This document shows, piece after piece, positions 48,401 to 61,860 of a DNA stretch of 64,000 nt. How positions within the stretch are numbered: position 1 is the first letter of the stretch; each line of letters opens with the position of its first letter. Below the pieces are notes generated by a model that was not told the DNA's origin, did no database searches, and saw only the letters and a list, made by a program, of their open reading frames with translations. Position numbers and translations under genes: made by a program. Origin of the DNA: Blastomyces gilchristii SLH14081 (Eukaryota; Ascomycota; Eurotiomycetes; Onygenales; Ajellomycetaceae); the NCBI RefSeq assembly GCF_000003855.2, contig NW_003101664.1, forward strand, positions 310,001 through 374,000, given 5' to 3'.

Positions 48401-50453
48401 CATTCTTAAAGATAGTTTTCAAGTTCATCAATAAGATGACTTTCTGTTTCAAAGAGTTGATTTTTATAAGATATGATGATTTTATCAATTATAGATTGAT
48501 GAATCCCTTCAACAGGTATTTATACATATCAAAAGACATCATCTTTCAGAAGAATCTTCATCTTGTTAATTCATTAATATCAATCACTTCACACAATCTG
48601 AAGGTTCTACTCAATGCAGTCTGTAAAGCGGCTGTGATGATTTCTTCAGTGACATCAGGCCTACTCACTGCAGCCTGTCAAGAGACTGTAATAATTTCTT
48701 CAACAATTTCTGATTCATCAATAGATGATCTGTTCATTGATGAGGAAATCTGATCTGAGTGTTCATTATTTCTCATACTCACTAAGAATTGATGAATTGA
48801 CTATGAAATCTCTGTGAGAATACCTATCTTTTTAGTACAGAATACACTGAACTTCTCAGAATTCACAGTTGAATCTGATAATTCTTCAACATCTACAAGA
48901 AATATCACTATAGTGAGGAAATCAACAGTGAGGAAATCTTCAGTGAGAAACAGTCTTGAAGACCTATTCACTGATTTCAAGATCACTGTACTTTCAATTC
49001 TGAAAAACCTCACATGCATCAAAGCTTTCATGAAATGAAAGTATTATTACAAGATCTATATTAAAGAGATCAATCATTTGAAACAGATAGAGATCTGATG
49101 ACTGATTGAGAGAACATCACAAATAAGTGTCCTTCACAGTCAATGAGTATTTAATAAAAAGTTCAATAATATGAGTGATGTTATCTGCTATAAGACTCAC
49201 TGAGTTATCTGTGAGAATCATTAATAAAAGAGAGTCAATTACTCAAGAATCTTTGCACTCATTATCTCTGCATTCATCTCATGAGCTCTTATGATAATCT
49301 CAGCATTCTGGGGATGATATGTTCTGCAGATTGATATGATAATCACTTTTTTAAATACTCAACTGTCTACTGATGAACAGATATATATGAATCAACTCAC
49401 AGAATTCTGTGAAGACTGTGATAATCTTATATATGAGTTAATACAGAAACTCTACAGTCTTAAGCAAGCAGCACTCTTATAGTATAAGAAGCTGCAAAAG
49501 ATGCTATTACACTCAGACTTCTGTATCAGTCTCTATGATATCAGACTATTTATTCACAATGAAAGACAGGTCTATATAATTATCTATATAAATGATATCT
49601 GTCTCTACAGCTTAAAAATTGAAGATCTAAACTGAGTCAAAGCTGAAATTGCTGCTAATTACAAGATCAAGAATGTAGAGGATTTCAATCACTATCTAGA
49701 AATGAAGATTGATAGAGATTCAACTTCATTGATATTGTCTCAATCTCTCTTTGTAAGAAATCTTCTGAAGAAGTTCTTAATAAATAACTATCATTCTACA
49801 TTCACTTCTATAAAGAAGAATATCAATTTCATAAATAATGATGAGAAACTGATTGCATACATAGCAGAATTTACTCTACAGTTCTATTAATTCAGTATCA
49901 GATCTCTATAATATCTGACATTTAATACACATTCTGATATGAGCTTCACTGCAGAATTTCTTGAATGATTCAGCTCTCAGTCTATATCAAAAAACTGAGC
50001 TGTATATAAGTATACACTCTGATATTCACAGAGTTCAATCAATGAGAGTATAATCTATCACAGAGATGCTGAAATTGAACCTGTAGTATACACAGATGCT
50101 GATTGAGCTGGTAGAGATTCAGGATTTCATTCAATCACCAGTTATATCATCTACATAGCAGATGGCCTCATTGCATGACAGAGCTGCTGGCAAACAGAGG
50201 TCTTCAAGTCATCAACAGAGGCTGAATATATTGCATTCTTCAAGACTGTATATGAGCTTGTCTGTCTCTGAGAGCTTCTAGAAGACACTGAATTCATTTC
50301 ATCTCATCTTAACAATCTGAATGCTGATGATCACTTCATTCTCATCACAGTCAATGATCTGACTTATACAATTCATACTGATAATAAGTCTGTCATAGAG
50401 CTATTCTCTTCTGAAGCAATTTCACATCACTCAAAGTATATAGAGGTTCATTG
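45076..50453 (+). mobile_element. Second Copia retrotransposon, mutated and cut at its right side
   Basis: Plus-strand Copia remnants. The region 45432-48750 holds gag/protease/integrase-like frames broken by many stops. Reverse transcriptase spans about 49230-49890 (TELIQKLYSLKQAALLYK-like text and IIYINDICLYS). RNase H at about 50080-50450 reads VVYTDADxAGRDS (TGA at 50104-50106 replaces Trp) and SSTEAEYIAFFKTVYELVCL, then HTDNKSVIELFSSEAISHHS. The text ends abruptly at about 50453 in the last RNase H motif (KYIEVH), where a GC-rich sequence starts. The left boundary is tentative. The 3' end presumably lies beyond 64000. Confidence 0.7.
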
Positions 50454-50747
50454 TCACGCCCCCGGCCGCGCCAAGGCCCCGCTGCGGTTTCACACGGCTC
50501 ATCACTTTCATGTGAATGATTTCATTCATTCTGCAGACTATTCAAACCGGTTTTCAATCACTCTATGACATCATTCAGATATATTATAGAAAGATTCAAT
50601 TGATGAATATGAGAACTCTGCTTCTATATAAGGTCAGTAGATTACTCTTTCTTGACAGTGAGACACTGCTGAGGTATTGCTCTGACTATTCTCACTCATG
50701 AAATAAGAGAAGAGTATTCACTCATTGTCTATATAGAATAGCTAGAT

Positions 50748-50773
50748 ACTGACTTCTTATCAAAGAAGTCAGT
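50748..50773. repeat. Perfect 11-bp hairpin
   Basis: ACTGACTTCTT at 50748-50758 and its exact reverse complement at 50763-50773 are separated by four bases. It lies in the candidate LTR of the second chromovirus, so it could be part of LTR RNA structure. Function unknown. Confidence 0.6.
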
Positions 50774-52039
50774 GATTCATTTTTCTTCTACTGAAATATA
50801 TATGAGAGTTACTGTGTGTCTCATACAATCTTCTTAGTATACTAAGTATCATATCTGTGATATTCTTGTAATAACTCTGTAGTCTACAAGCTCACTATTC
50901 AAGCAAGATAGTTAAGCTCACTTATATAACTTCTTAAATAACTACTTCTATATGACACTGCTGACTAGTCACTGCTTTGATTCTATCATATTATAATTTG
51001 AATCACTTAATCTGATTACAAGTTTGAATCAGTCAAGCTCTAACAGACTGATATGATCTCATGCACCTGCACTGAGACTGACCTGATTTCATTCTCTGAG
51101 AAAAACACTACATTATTTCCTAGAGTGTGTACATCTCTACTTCAGCAGAAATCCAAGATTTCTGAACCTGCTGTATATTTTAATATGAGCTCTTCAACTG
51201 CTCTATCACTGCTGCAGCCTCTACACACCTATATCTATCATGAAGATAGAGAGATTAAGATTAGAGATTCTCTGAGATATAAGAGAAATATATTGTCTGA
51301 ATTTCACAGCTTTATCTGTACTCTTGAATGAAAATTCCACCTTAATCTGAGCCAGTATAATACTCATGAGATATAAGTAATATACACTGTCAATCTCCTT
51401 GAAGACATCTCTGCAACTACTTGAATCATCAAGAAGAGAGAGCTTGAGTATATTAATACTGTCATGACTTGAGAAGAATTCAAGAACTTTCTACTGAATT
51501 AAATTGAAGATCACTGCAATTGTAGCTTCACAGTGACACAGTGATTCAACTCATTATATTAATAAGATAATAAGAATTCTTTCAATTTCAATATAAGATT
51601 TGAAGAATATTGAGAGAAATTGACTGATGATTTAAATCAATTAAAAACACAGCTTTATCTTATGAAGCTGACTCACAAGATACAGATAATAATATCACAG
51701 TATCAGAGTTTATTAATCAACTGCACTGAGCTTGTTAACCTGGCTTTTCAGATCTATTTGAATAATCAATTCTCTGAGAAAAAGACTAATAAGACCTCTT
51801 CTAAGCAATTAATGACAGAATCTAAACAGCACTGCAACAGCTTCAGTGTGAAAAAAGTAAAGAAGAATTTCAAGTGTTCTGATTCTTCACTCACTGTAAA
51901 GAAATATTAAAAAAGATTTGATAAAGATCTCTATTTCAACTGTAGAGCTGATAATCACTATATCAGTAATTACAAGAAGCTGAAGAAGAGAAGAAACTGA
52001 GAAGATATCTTCTCAAAGTCAACTTCTCTTCTGACAAAT

Positions 52040-52297
52040 TGTAAGAAATCCCGCTTCTCACGGATTCTTTACCTCTATTTCTATCTCTCGCGTAATCAAT
52101 AGAGTTAGCAGCTCTTGGCTACACACAACTATATAGACTGAAGTTCATAAATACTATTCATAACTCAGCTTGAATGCTATTATATATTTAATCTTTATAT
52201 TTTATTCTTCTACTGTGAATACTTCTAGTAGTTAATAGTACATATCATATCAAGCTGTAAACACCTGAATAATCACCTGCAAGTACTTATTCTTACA
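52040..52297 (+). repeat. Nested Gypsy 5' LTR
   Basis: 258 bp. The first 75 bp keep CpG (CCCGCTTCTCACGG, CTCTCGCGTAATC). The distal part has lost CpG (CATATCAAGC against CACGCCAAGC in the partner). Confidence 0.88.
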
Positions 52298-55200
52298 TTT
52301 CAAGCTCAGTCAGTCAGCAACTGCCTGTTATGACTGAAAGAATTAGAAACTTATATACTTCAATCTCTGTGAACTCTACTGCAGACACTTAGAAGCAGTT
52401 ATCTGAATCATGAATAATTCTTATAAAAGAAGTCTTAGAGAACTTATCAATCACTCATGAGATATTATTCTCTATATCTGTGACAGAAAAACTCTCTGAA
52501 CTCATGAATGAATCAATCTCAGTGAAGAATATTCTTGAGTATCTTTTATAAAATCAAGCTATTTTTCTACAAGAAATGCTTACTGTCTGTAAACACTCTT
52601 AAACTGAGTCTCTAGATATAATCTTCAGAGACACTCATAAACTGAAAAGAAACTTTCTTAAGCTGTAATCACTTAAGATCACTTATTAAATCACAATCTA
52701 TAAAAGCTTTTACAAGTTTGTATTTAAAATTGACTTACAAGTCTGACTGTGTGATATGAAAGATGAAAAAGCTATTATCTATATAATAACAGATCTCTAT
52801 TACACTGAAGTCAAGAACTGACTGAATTATCTAGAAAATGATCATAAGAGATTCTACTAATCTGTTCTTAAGATCTATCTAAAGAATAAGTTAAGAGACT
52901 CTGTGAGTCAGACAAAGAACATCTGAGCTGTAATCATCAATATTAGAAAAAGAGATAAGAAATCTGATAAAGACTACTTATAGTGCTTTATGAAATTATA
53001 ATATGAATTAAGATCTGTGAAAACAGAGCTCTGAAACAAGATCTGAATAATAATGTTTATAAAGAGACTGAATAAAGACATGTAGAATAAGCTCATTAAG
53101 TAAGACTCTAAGTTCTTAATTCTGAAGAAACTGATAACTCTTATTCACTGCTTACAGATCACTGTGAAAGCTACAGACTTATAAAGAGTGAATCACTGAC
53201 TGATTCTGCAAGAGCTAGAATAACAGAGAACAGATTTATCAGAAAAAGATGATAAGATACAGAGAGATTTATATCTGACTGCTAAGCAGAGAGAGAGAGC
53301 TTTATAAGCTTCTATAAATAGAGTGTATAACAGAGAGATTAAGAAAAAGAGACTCTGCTTTATCTATTCTAAATCAGAACATCTTCATATAAACTGTCTG
53401 AATAAATTAAAATGAGAATTTGAGAAGTTATAGACAGAGTCAGTAATAGCCTTTTTAAGAGTCTTGAAGCTGACACCTGAATCTGTTACTTCTCTGATAA
53501 AAATACTTGCTTATGAGAAGAGACTGCACTGCAGTACTGCTATCTCACAAGTATGAAAAGTATTAATGAACTCAGAATTCCAGGTCACTGTAGTGTCTCT
53601 AAAGCTCATGAAGTGAATAAGCTGAATAATGAAAACTGAGAATCTGCTCTTATAATAAGCAGAGTGTGAGAACTCAGATCTGAGAGTTGAGAGACTTATA
53701 AGAGTTATCTTTAAATTATAAGATCTCTCTGAAATCTGAAGAAGATTTGCAGAAACTGTGATTATTATAAATATCACAGATAATATGTACTTGAGACTTG
53801 TATAACTTCAAAGACACAATTCACACATAGCTGTTTATAAGTCAGGTTTATACTTCTGATCAGTGTTGACAGACTCACTTACAGAGATAGAATCAGTTAA
53901 TACTATAGAGTTAATTAGAGAAGATAAGCTCATCTATATAATAACTTTGTAAATATCTGAGAATCTCATAATCATGAAAACTGAGCTTTAAATATCAGAG
54001 AAATATTAAGATCTTACAGAGATATTTAGCTCAGTAAAGACAGCTGAGCTTTCTTCTCATTATAAGAAGAATCTGATAATAGATTTAATAGAAGAGTAGA
54101 AACTCTTCTGAGAATCAATCTATAAGCTCTTCTATTATAAGACAGAGATCTTACAGATCTATATAAAGAAGAATCTGAAGAATAACTTCATTCAATCTTC
54201 ACAGATCTTTATAAGAGTCTCTGTGATATTCATGAAGAAGAAGAATAAAGATCTCAGATTATGTATAGACTACTGTGATCTGAACTTCAAGATAATAAAG
54301 AGCTGCTATTCTCTATCTCTGATTAAGAATGTGATCAACTGTCTCACAGAAGCTGTCATATTCACATAACTAAATGTGATTAATATATATACACAGCTGT
54401 GAATACAGTCTGAGAATGAATGAAAGACTGTCTTTAGAACTGCACTGAGATTATTTAAATATCTAGTGATGTCTTTTAATCTGACTAATATCTCTGCAGC
54501 ATTTCAGTCTTTTATTAATAAAATACTTTATATATATCTGAATGTCTTTATAATAATATATCTGAATAATGTGATAATGTACTTTATAAAGAAGAAAGAA
54601 CACACTGAGTATGTATGAAGTATATTAAAGATCTTAAATGAGATAGAACTGTATATTAAGCTTATAAAGTACAACTTCAGTATCTATCAGATTAATTTCC
54701 TAGAATATGTAATTACTGCAGATGATATCTAGATGAAATCTTTATAAGTTAAGACTATTCTATTATAGCTAAAGCTAACTAGTATTTATAAGATTCAGAT
54801 CTTTCTAAGCTTTGTGAATTTCTATAGATGATTTATCTTTATATTTATAAGAATCTTCTTAACTCTTACAGATATACTGAAGAGTGAAAATAAGAAAAAG
54901 TTATTCTATAAATGAAGAATGAAAAGATTGTTGAGAAGAGAGAACTGTGAGAATTTTTTTATCTCAGAAGCTTATAAGATCTTTATAAGATTGAAACAGA
55001 TATTTATAAATACAGTGATACTGTTTCACTTTAATCTCTTACTCTTAATCAGATTGAAGACAGATATCTTCTTCTTTATAATTTCAGAAATAGTCTTATA
55101 ACTATAGTTAAATAAGAACTGAGTTTCAGTGACCTTTTTCTTACAGAAGATGTAATCTGCAGAGATTAACTATAACATTTATAATCAGAAGCTTCTTATA

Positions 55201-58200
55201 ATAGTAAAGTTCTTCTATCACTGATATCACTACTTTGAGAATCTTGTAACAGTGATTACTATTAGAACTAATTATAACAGCTTATAACAATTTACTTTAA
55301 TCAAGAAACTCTTATAGTAACAGATTCACTGAGCTCAGAAACTGAGTGAGTTCTGATTTAAGATAGAATATATTAAGAGAACTAAGAACTCAGCAGACAG
55401 ACTCTCTCACAGATCAGACTATATTAAGAAGATCAGAGTGACAGATACAGAGAGACTAGAGAAGATAGAAAAGCTTCACAGAATACTCAGACTGAGTGTT
55501 ATAAAGAGATTAACTGAAGAGTCTCTTAATCTCTTATAAGAGAAGAGAGAAAAGAAAGAGAAGAAGTCTGTATAACTACTCTCTATAATACTGAGAGTTA
55601 ATACTCTGAAGATCTCTATAAGAATTCTTGAAGAGAGTATCTATAATCTGAAGAGTTTATAGACTTTGAGAAGCACTGTAAAAGATCTGATGTAAGAGAA
55701 AATAGAGTATAAGTCTTTATAAGATCTTCTATTCAGATTGTCTGAACTGTAACTGAAGAATAAATATACTCAGTATATTCAGAAACTGCTTACAGCAGGA
55801 ATCAATTCTGTAGAAATAAAGAATTAAAGAGACTTAAATAATCTCTTATAAAGAGAGAGCTGAATTTATATATCTATGAATAAGTTTCTATATATAGAAC
55901 TTATTAAAAGGTATTATAACTCTTCTCTAGTAGATCATTTTACAGATACTAGAACTTATAAGTTACTTATAAGAAAATACTTCTGACTGAAGATGTAAGA
56001 ACTTGTGAAGAAGATAATGAATTCTTATACTATTTATCAGAGTTTGCAGATAATATGATTTAGATTATATAAAGAACTTACTTCTCTATTCATCTTATAG
56101 AAATCTTGAAAACAGCTAGAAATGAATGTTCTTATAAGTCTCTCTGAAAGTAAGAATATATATGATATCTACTTTGACAGTGTGCTGATGATAATGAATT
56201 ACTTTATTAAGATGACACACTTTATATTCATCTGTAAGAACTTGAAGTCAAAGAATTTAACTTATATCTTCATTTATAATGTGATTCAGTTGCATGAGTT
56301 ATCTATGAATATTATCTCAGATAGAGAATTAATCTTTATAGAAGAGTTCTGATCTGATCTGATAACTATACTGAAGATTTTATAAGATTTAAGTATGACT
56401 TTTTATCAATAGACAGATGATCAGATAGAATATCTGATAAGTATATTAAAATAGTATCTGTGATACTTTGTTAATTACAATCAGAATGACTGAATACATT
56501 GATTATCACTTATAGAGTTTATATATAACAACTTAAAACATGTTAGTATAGATAAAACTCTCTTTGAGATGCTCACTGAGACTTATTTATAAATAATCTT
56601 GATAAATCTGTAAGAGTACACTATAGAGTGTGATGATGTCTGTGAATAAGCTGAGAGAATTCAGAAGATTTGAGAGAAAGTCTGTAAATTCTTGAGAAAG
56701 ACTCAAGAGTATCAGAAGAGATACTATGACTTTAAGCATATTATAAAGAGTTTTAAGAAAGATGATAGAGTCTGACTAAGTCTAGAAAATATTATTATAT
56801 AGAGATTTAGTAAGAAGCTAAATCTCTTACAGACAGAGTCTTGTAAAATTATAAAGAAAATTAGTTTACAGTTCTATAGATTGAAACTGTTATCTAAGTT
56901 ACAGATATATAATGTTTTTCATGTCTCTCTACTCTGTAAATATAAGAAATTCTTAGAAGAGAATTCTATAACTCATCACTCTATTTATAAAGTACTAGAG
57001 AGTGAAAGAGAATATTAGATTAAAAAGATTATTAACTCAGAGAAGTGAGATTATAAGCTCTGATTCAAGATTCAGTGATAAGAATATTCTGATAAGATGA
57101 ATAAGTTCACTTAAGAATCATCTAAGTAGATAAGATATCTGCAGAAGCTGAGATATGACTTTCATATTATGAATTCTGACAAGTCAGAATGATATAATCT
57201 TCACTAAGAACCTGATTATAATAAAGATATTAACACTGTTATTTATAAGCTCTAGTCTATAAAATAATGAATTTCTACTGAGATGAACAGTTTGCAGTAT
57301 ATACAAAGAGAAGAAGAAATCATAACTCTTATTAAAGCTAAAAAATAAGAAAATAAAAAGAGGACTGTGAACACAATTTAGAGATTAATGAAGAAAAAAT
57401 AAAGAAAACTCATATTCACATTCTCAATATCTGTGACACTTAATTCTCTTATAACTATTAATTTCTCTCTTCAAAGAAGTAGAGAGTATCATGTCTGTAA
57501 TACAGATAATTATTATATTTGATATAAAGACTATCAGAAATGCACAGACTTCAGAGAAGCTGAATATCAGAATATATATAGTTGTAGCAGAATCTTAAGA
57601 GCTGATCATCTATGTATGTAATCAGATATCTCTTATAAAGCTGTGTCTACTTTCTCAGTTATACTGAAGTATTCAGCCTGAAAATAATTGAGATGTGAAG
57701 AGAAGACTTATCTATTCAGATTAACTCTTATCATGAATTTATGACATTCATATTATCTTAATTACCTGGATTTTGCAGGTACTCAGAGACTCATCTCTTA
57801 TTAACAATGAAATTGCAGAAATGCACTGCGGCGTGAGAATCATTGATAGAAAACCTAGACATATTTGAATATATCTGATCAGAGATTGTGCAGACAGAGA
57901 GAGAGTAATTATAGATCTGTAAGATTACAGAAGATACAGATAAAATCAGAAGCTTTATAAGAACTATCAGCTAGAGTCTGTAAGAAATTACTTATAAGAA
58001 GACTTACAGTAAAGAGAAGAACTGCACTGCTTGAAGTCAGAAACTGATCTGAGAGAGACATGAAATTAGCTGCTGATCTGAAGATCAGGTGTGATGACAG
58101 AGCTGAAAGAGATGAAGATACTATTATAAGCAGTGACATCTCTGCTTTATTAGTCAGTAAAAAGTAATCAGAGAAGTTACAGAAATACTCACAAGAAGCT

Positions 58201-59035
58201 CAGCAGCAGTCAGATATTATTTATAAGATATTGAAATTGAAAAAATTTTTTATTCTTGAGAAGTTCTTGAATTAATATATGAATATTATTAGAAACACTC
58301 TCTCTCTGTCATCTGAGTGAAAACACTTCACAGATGAATAAGAATACTCATAGTTTATAAGAATAAAAGCTATTATAGAAAAAGAAAAAAGAAGATGAGA
58401 TTCTACAGATAGATCTGAGATATTTATACTACTTTAAAGAGATTTGTTTACACTGTGAGTGATTTCACAGAATAGTCAGATCACTCTAGTAAATAAAGAG
58501 TGATTGTAAATTATAGATCTGAATCTTTCTATATAATTATAAAGAGTGATTGCAGACTGTAGATATCTTGATTCTATAATTCTACAGAGTTGATAAAAGA
58601 ATGAAAAATTTCTCACAATTCTACAGTATCAAAGAATAATGATTTATAAGAATAAGTGAAAGATTAACTTATAAATGCTTCTCTTTGATGAGAGTGATCT
58701 CACAGAGAGTGATTCATCTATGAAATGAATCTGTGTAATAATTATATAAGAATCTTATGAAAATGATTGAGAGTCAACTGAAACTCTTCTATATAAAAGA
58801 TGTGAGATGAATCTGTATGATAGTTAGAGAAGAATCTGTAGATTATAAAGAATCTTATGAAATAAGAAACTGAGTGACAGACTCTTTTCTCTTTATAGTA
58901 ACAAGGGATTTTTCCTCACTGAGGTTTTTTATAGATGTGAAGAGTTTTTAGTGAGTATTACTACAGTACTGAGCTGATTCTATAGAGTTACTCAGTGAAA
59001 GACTTCACAGACAAAGTCTTAGAGAGGGAGAAGTA

Positions 59036-59293
59036 TGTAAGAAATCCTACTTCTTACAGATTCTTTATCTCTATTTCTATCTCTTATATAATCAATAGAG
59101 TTAGCAGCTCTTAACTACACACAACTATATAGACTGAAGTTTGTGAATACTATTCATAACTCAGCTTGAATACTATTATACATTTGACCTCTATATTTTA
59201 TTCTTCTACTGTGAATACTTCTAGTAGTTAACAGTATATATCACGCCAAGCTGCAAACACCTGAATAATTGCCTGCGAGTACTTATTCTTACA
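59036..59293 (+). repeat. Nested Gypsy 3' LTR
   Basis: 258 bp. The first part is mutated (CCTACTTCTTACAG, CTCTTATATAATC), while the last 70 bp keep CpG (CACGCCAAGC, CTGCGAGTAC). This is the mirror of the 5' LTR pattern. Confidence 0.88.
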
Positions 59294-61860
59294 CAAAGGT
59301 ATCTATGAAAGATAAAGAAGAGAAAGAAATAAAGAATTGATAATTCTTATATCTCTGAGTTTATGTTATGATTACAATGTATACTCTGAATGAGAAGATA
59401 TCAGTGAGATATCTACTCAACTTCAGAATAAATATCAACTTCATATTCTATTTCTTTTCTTTAATGAAGAGTTGAAAGAAGATAGACCTGTCAGACCATG
59501 TGAAATTTACTGATGAAATAAAATATCACTGTTTTGACATAATTTAAGTGAAGTGTGTAATCACAGACTCAGAAGAAATCTTCAAGAAGAGCAGTCTGCT
59601 TCTTCATACAGTTAATATTATAGATGAGAATATCATTCTAGATCTTCTGTGATTGAGAGAAAATAATTCTCTCATTAACTAAGTTACTCAGATGTGACAG
59701 TACTATCTCACTAATAAAGAGATAGTGATAGAGAAATCTGAAGAGTTTCATTGAAAGAATCTTGAGAAGAAGATAGAGTTGATATACTGTGTAGCAGATG
59801 ACTGAGACTTGAAAACAGATAAAAAAGTCATCACTCTCACTGCAAGATTAGCAGCAGTATCTGTTATTAAAGATGAATGAATATAATATCTCTTTACAGA
59901 TTATAAGAATGTCTTTTTGAAAAGAGAAGCAGTGAAGTTTTCTGATATCAAGATATAATATAAGATTCATCTTGAAGACAGTGCAATGATATTATACAGG
60001 TCTCTTTATAACTTGTCTGTAAAGAAATTGAATGTTCTGTGCAAATATCTTGAAGAAGTGCAATCAAAGAACTGAATACACTTATCAAAGAGTCTGACAG
60101 AGACATCTATACTCTTTATACTCAAGAAGAATGATAGGTTATATCTATATGTAGACTACAGAGGTCTCAATAAGATGATAGTTAAGAATTACTATTCATT
60201 ACTATTAATTAATAAGATGATCAATCAATTATCTGAAGCAAAGATGTTCTCAAAGATTGATATACAGAATATCTATCATAGAATCAGAGTTAATGAAGAT
60301 AACATTTGAAAAACAGCTTTTCATATCAAGTACAGTAATTTTGAATATCTTGTTTTATCTTTTGATCTTTGTAACACTTCAGTCATCTTCCAGATCTATA
60401 TAAATGAGGCACTGTGAGGCCTTGTCAATGTCTTCTGCATAGTATATCTGAATGACATTCTAATCTTCTCAAAATCAGAGAAAGAACATGATACTCATGT
60501 TTGAGAAGTGTTAAGTTGCTTGAGACAGTATCAACTCTATACAAACACTGAAAAATGCTTGTTCTACATGCAGGAGATTGATTTCTTAGATTATATTATT
60601 AAGATGAACAGCATTTCAATGAATAGAAGCCAGGTCTCTGTCATTGAGAACTGACTGACACTGTGAATGTATTATGAGATGCAGATGTTTCTAGAATTTA
60701 TGAATTTCTACAGATAATTCATCTATACATATTCATAGATTACTGCTTCTCTTACAGATCTGTTAAAGAGAAGTGTAAAAGACAGAAAAATAAGACTATT
60801 TACTTTCACTCAAGACACTGCACAGATGTTTGTAGAATTGAAACAAGCTTTTACAGATGTTATAATACTGAATCACTTTAATTCTAACTTATTCAGTCAG
60901 TGTGAGACTGATACATCTGAGAAGAGAGTCTGTGAAATCTTTTCACAGTTAACACTGAAGGTCTTTCAATATTGAAAGAATCAGAGAATAATCATCTCTG
61001 AGAATACAGATAATAAATTATCTGTGAGAGAAGACTTTTTCACAGAGTCTATAAAATACTGTGAATAAAGATCAGTGATTTTCTTCTTCAAGAAGTTATC
61101 ACTTATACAGAGAAGGTATGATACTTATAATCAGAAGATATTAGCAATTATTGAATTCTTTAAGATCTAGTAATATTATCTTCAGAATAGTAAGTACTCA
61201 GTGTAAGTTCTCACTGATTATATAAATCTCTATTACTTCTTAATAATAAAGAGCTTGACAGAATGTCAAGTCAGATAAGTGAAGCTGCTTTCAGAGTATA
61301 ATTTCTATATCTGATACTGTTTAAATTAGCTTAATCTTATCAATACACTGTCTAGACAGTCTGATTATAATATTATTAATGTGAAGAAGAATTTTATAAA
61401 AGAATCTCTGTCATCACTGCAGAAGAAGCTGACTGCAGAGAATTGAGATTCTCTGAAGCTTAGAAACAGTGCTGATAAGACAGCTGTGTGATTCAGTATA
61501 AAAGATGAAAGAAAACTCAGATCTCTGTAGAGAACTAATACTGAAGATTATAAGCTTCTTGTGTTATATCTTATAATTATTGAATTGACAAAGATTGAAA
61601 TAATCTACAATCTTCTAACTTGACTACTTTTAAAATTCATTAATAAGTTATAGAAGAGAAATATCTCTACTGCAGCTTGAATTTAGAAGTTGAAGAAGAA
61701 AGAATCTGATTTAAACTTGAAAGAGACAGACTCTGAGCAGAACAGTGCTGCTAAGAAATCAAGTCACTGATAACTAAGAAAATATAAACTTCTACTACTG
61801 AATGATTCAGTCTTTATTTCTTATAGCAGAGCAGTGTATCAGAAGTTATTGAGAATTCAT

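Larger units (their letters stand above)
52040..59293 (+). mobile_element. Complete Gypsy retrotransposon nested in the second chromovirus
   Basis: 7254 bp with 258-bp LTRs bounded by perfect inverted ends TGTAAGAA..TTCTTACA. The flanks are CAAAT and CAAAG, an imperfect 5-bp target duplication. Gag ends in a zinc knuckle near 53350 (CFIYSKSEHLHINC; one Cys now Tyr, Gly now Glu). Reverse transcriptase at about 54220-54590 reads LRLCIDYCDLNFKIIKSCYS, LVMSFNLTNISAAFQSF and IIYLNNVIMY. RNase H and integrase follow (TDDQIEYLISIL near 56410; FHVSLLCKYKKFL near 56917). About 1.7 kb between integrase and the 3' LTR has no recognised domain. Stops throughout make it inactive. It interrupts the gag-pol junction of its host element. 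Confidence 0.85.

Noticed and set aside
57909..58139. Minus-strand 76-codon frame in the nested Gypsy
   Set aside because: Ser/Leu-rich antisense of mutated Gypsy sequence; stop-free by chance, no domain.
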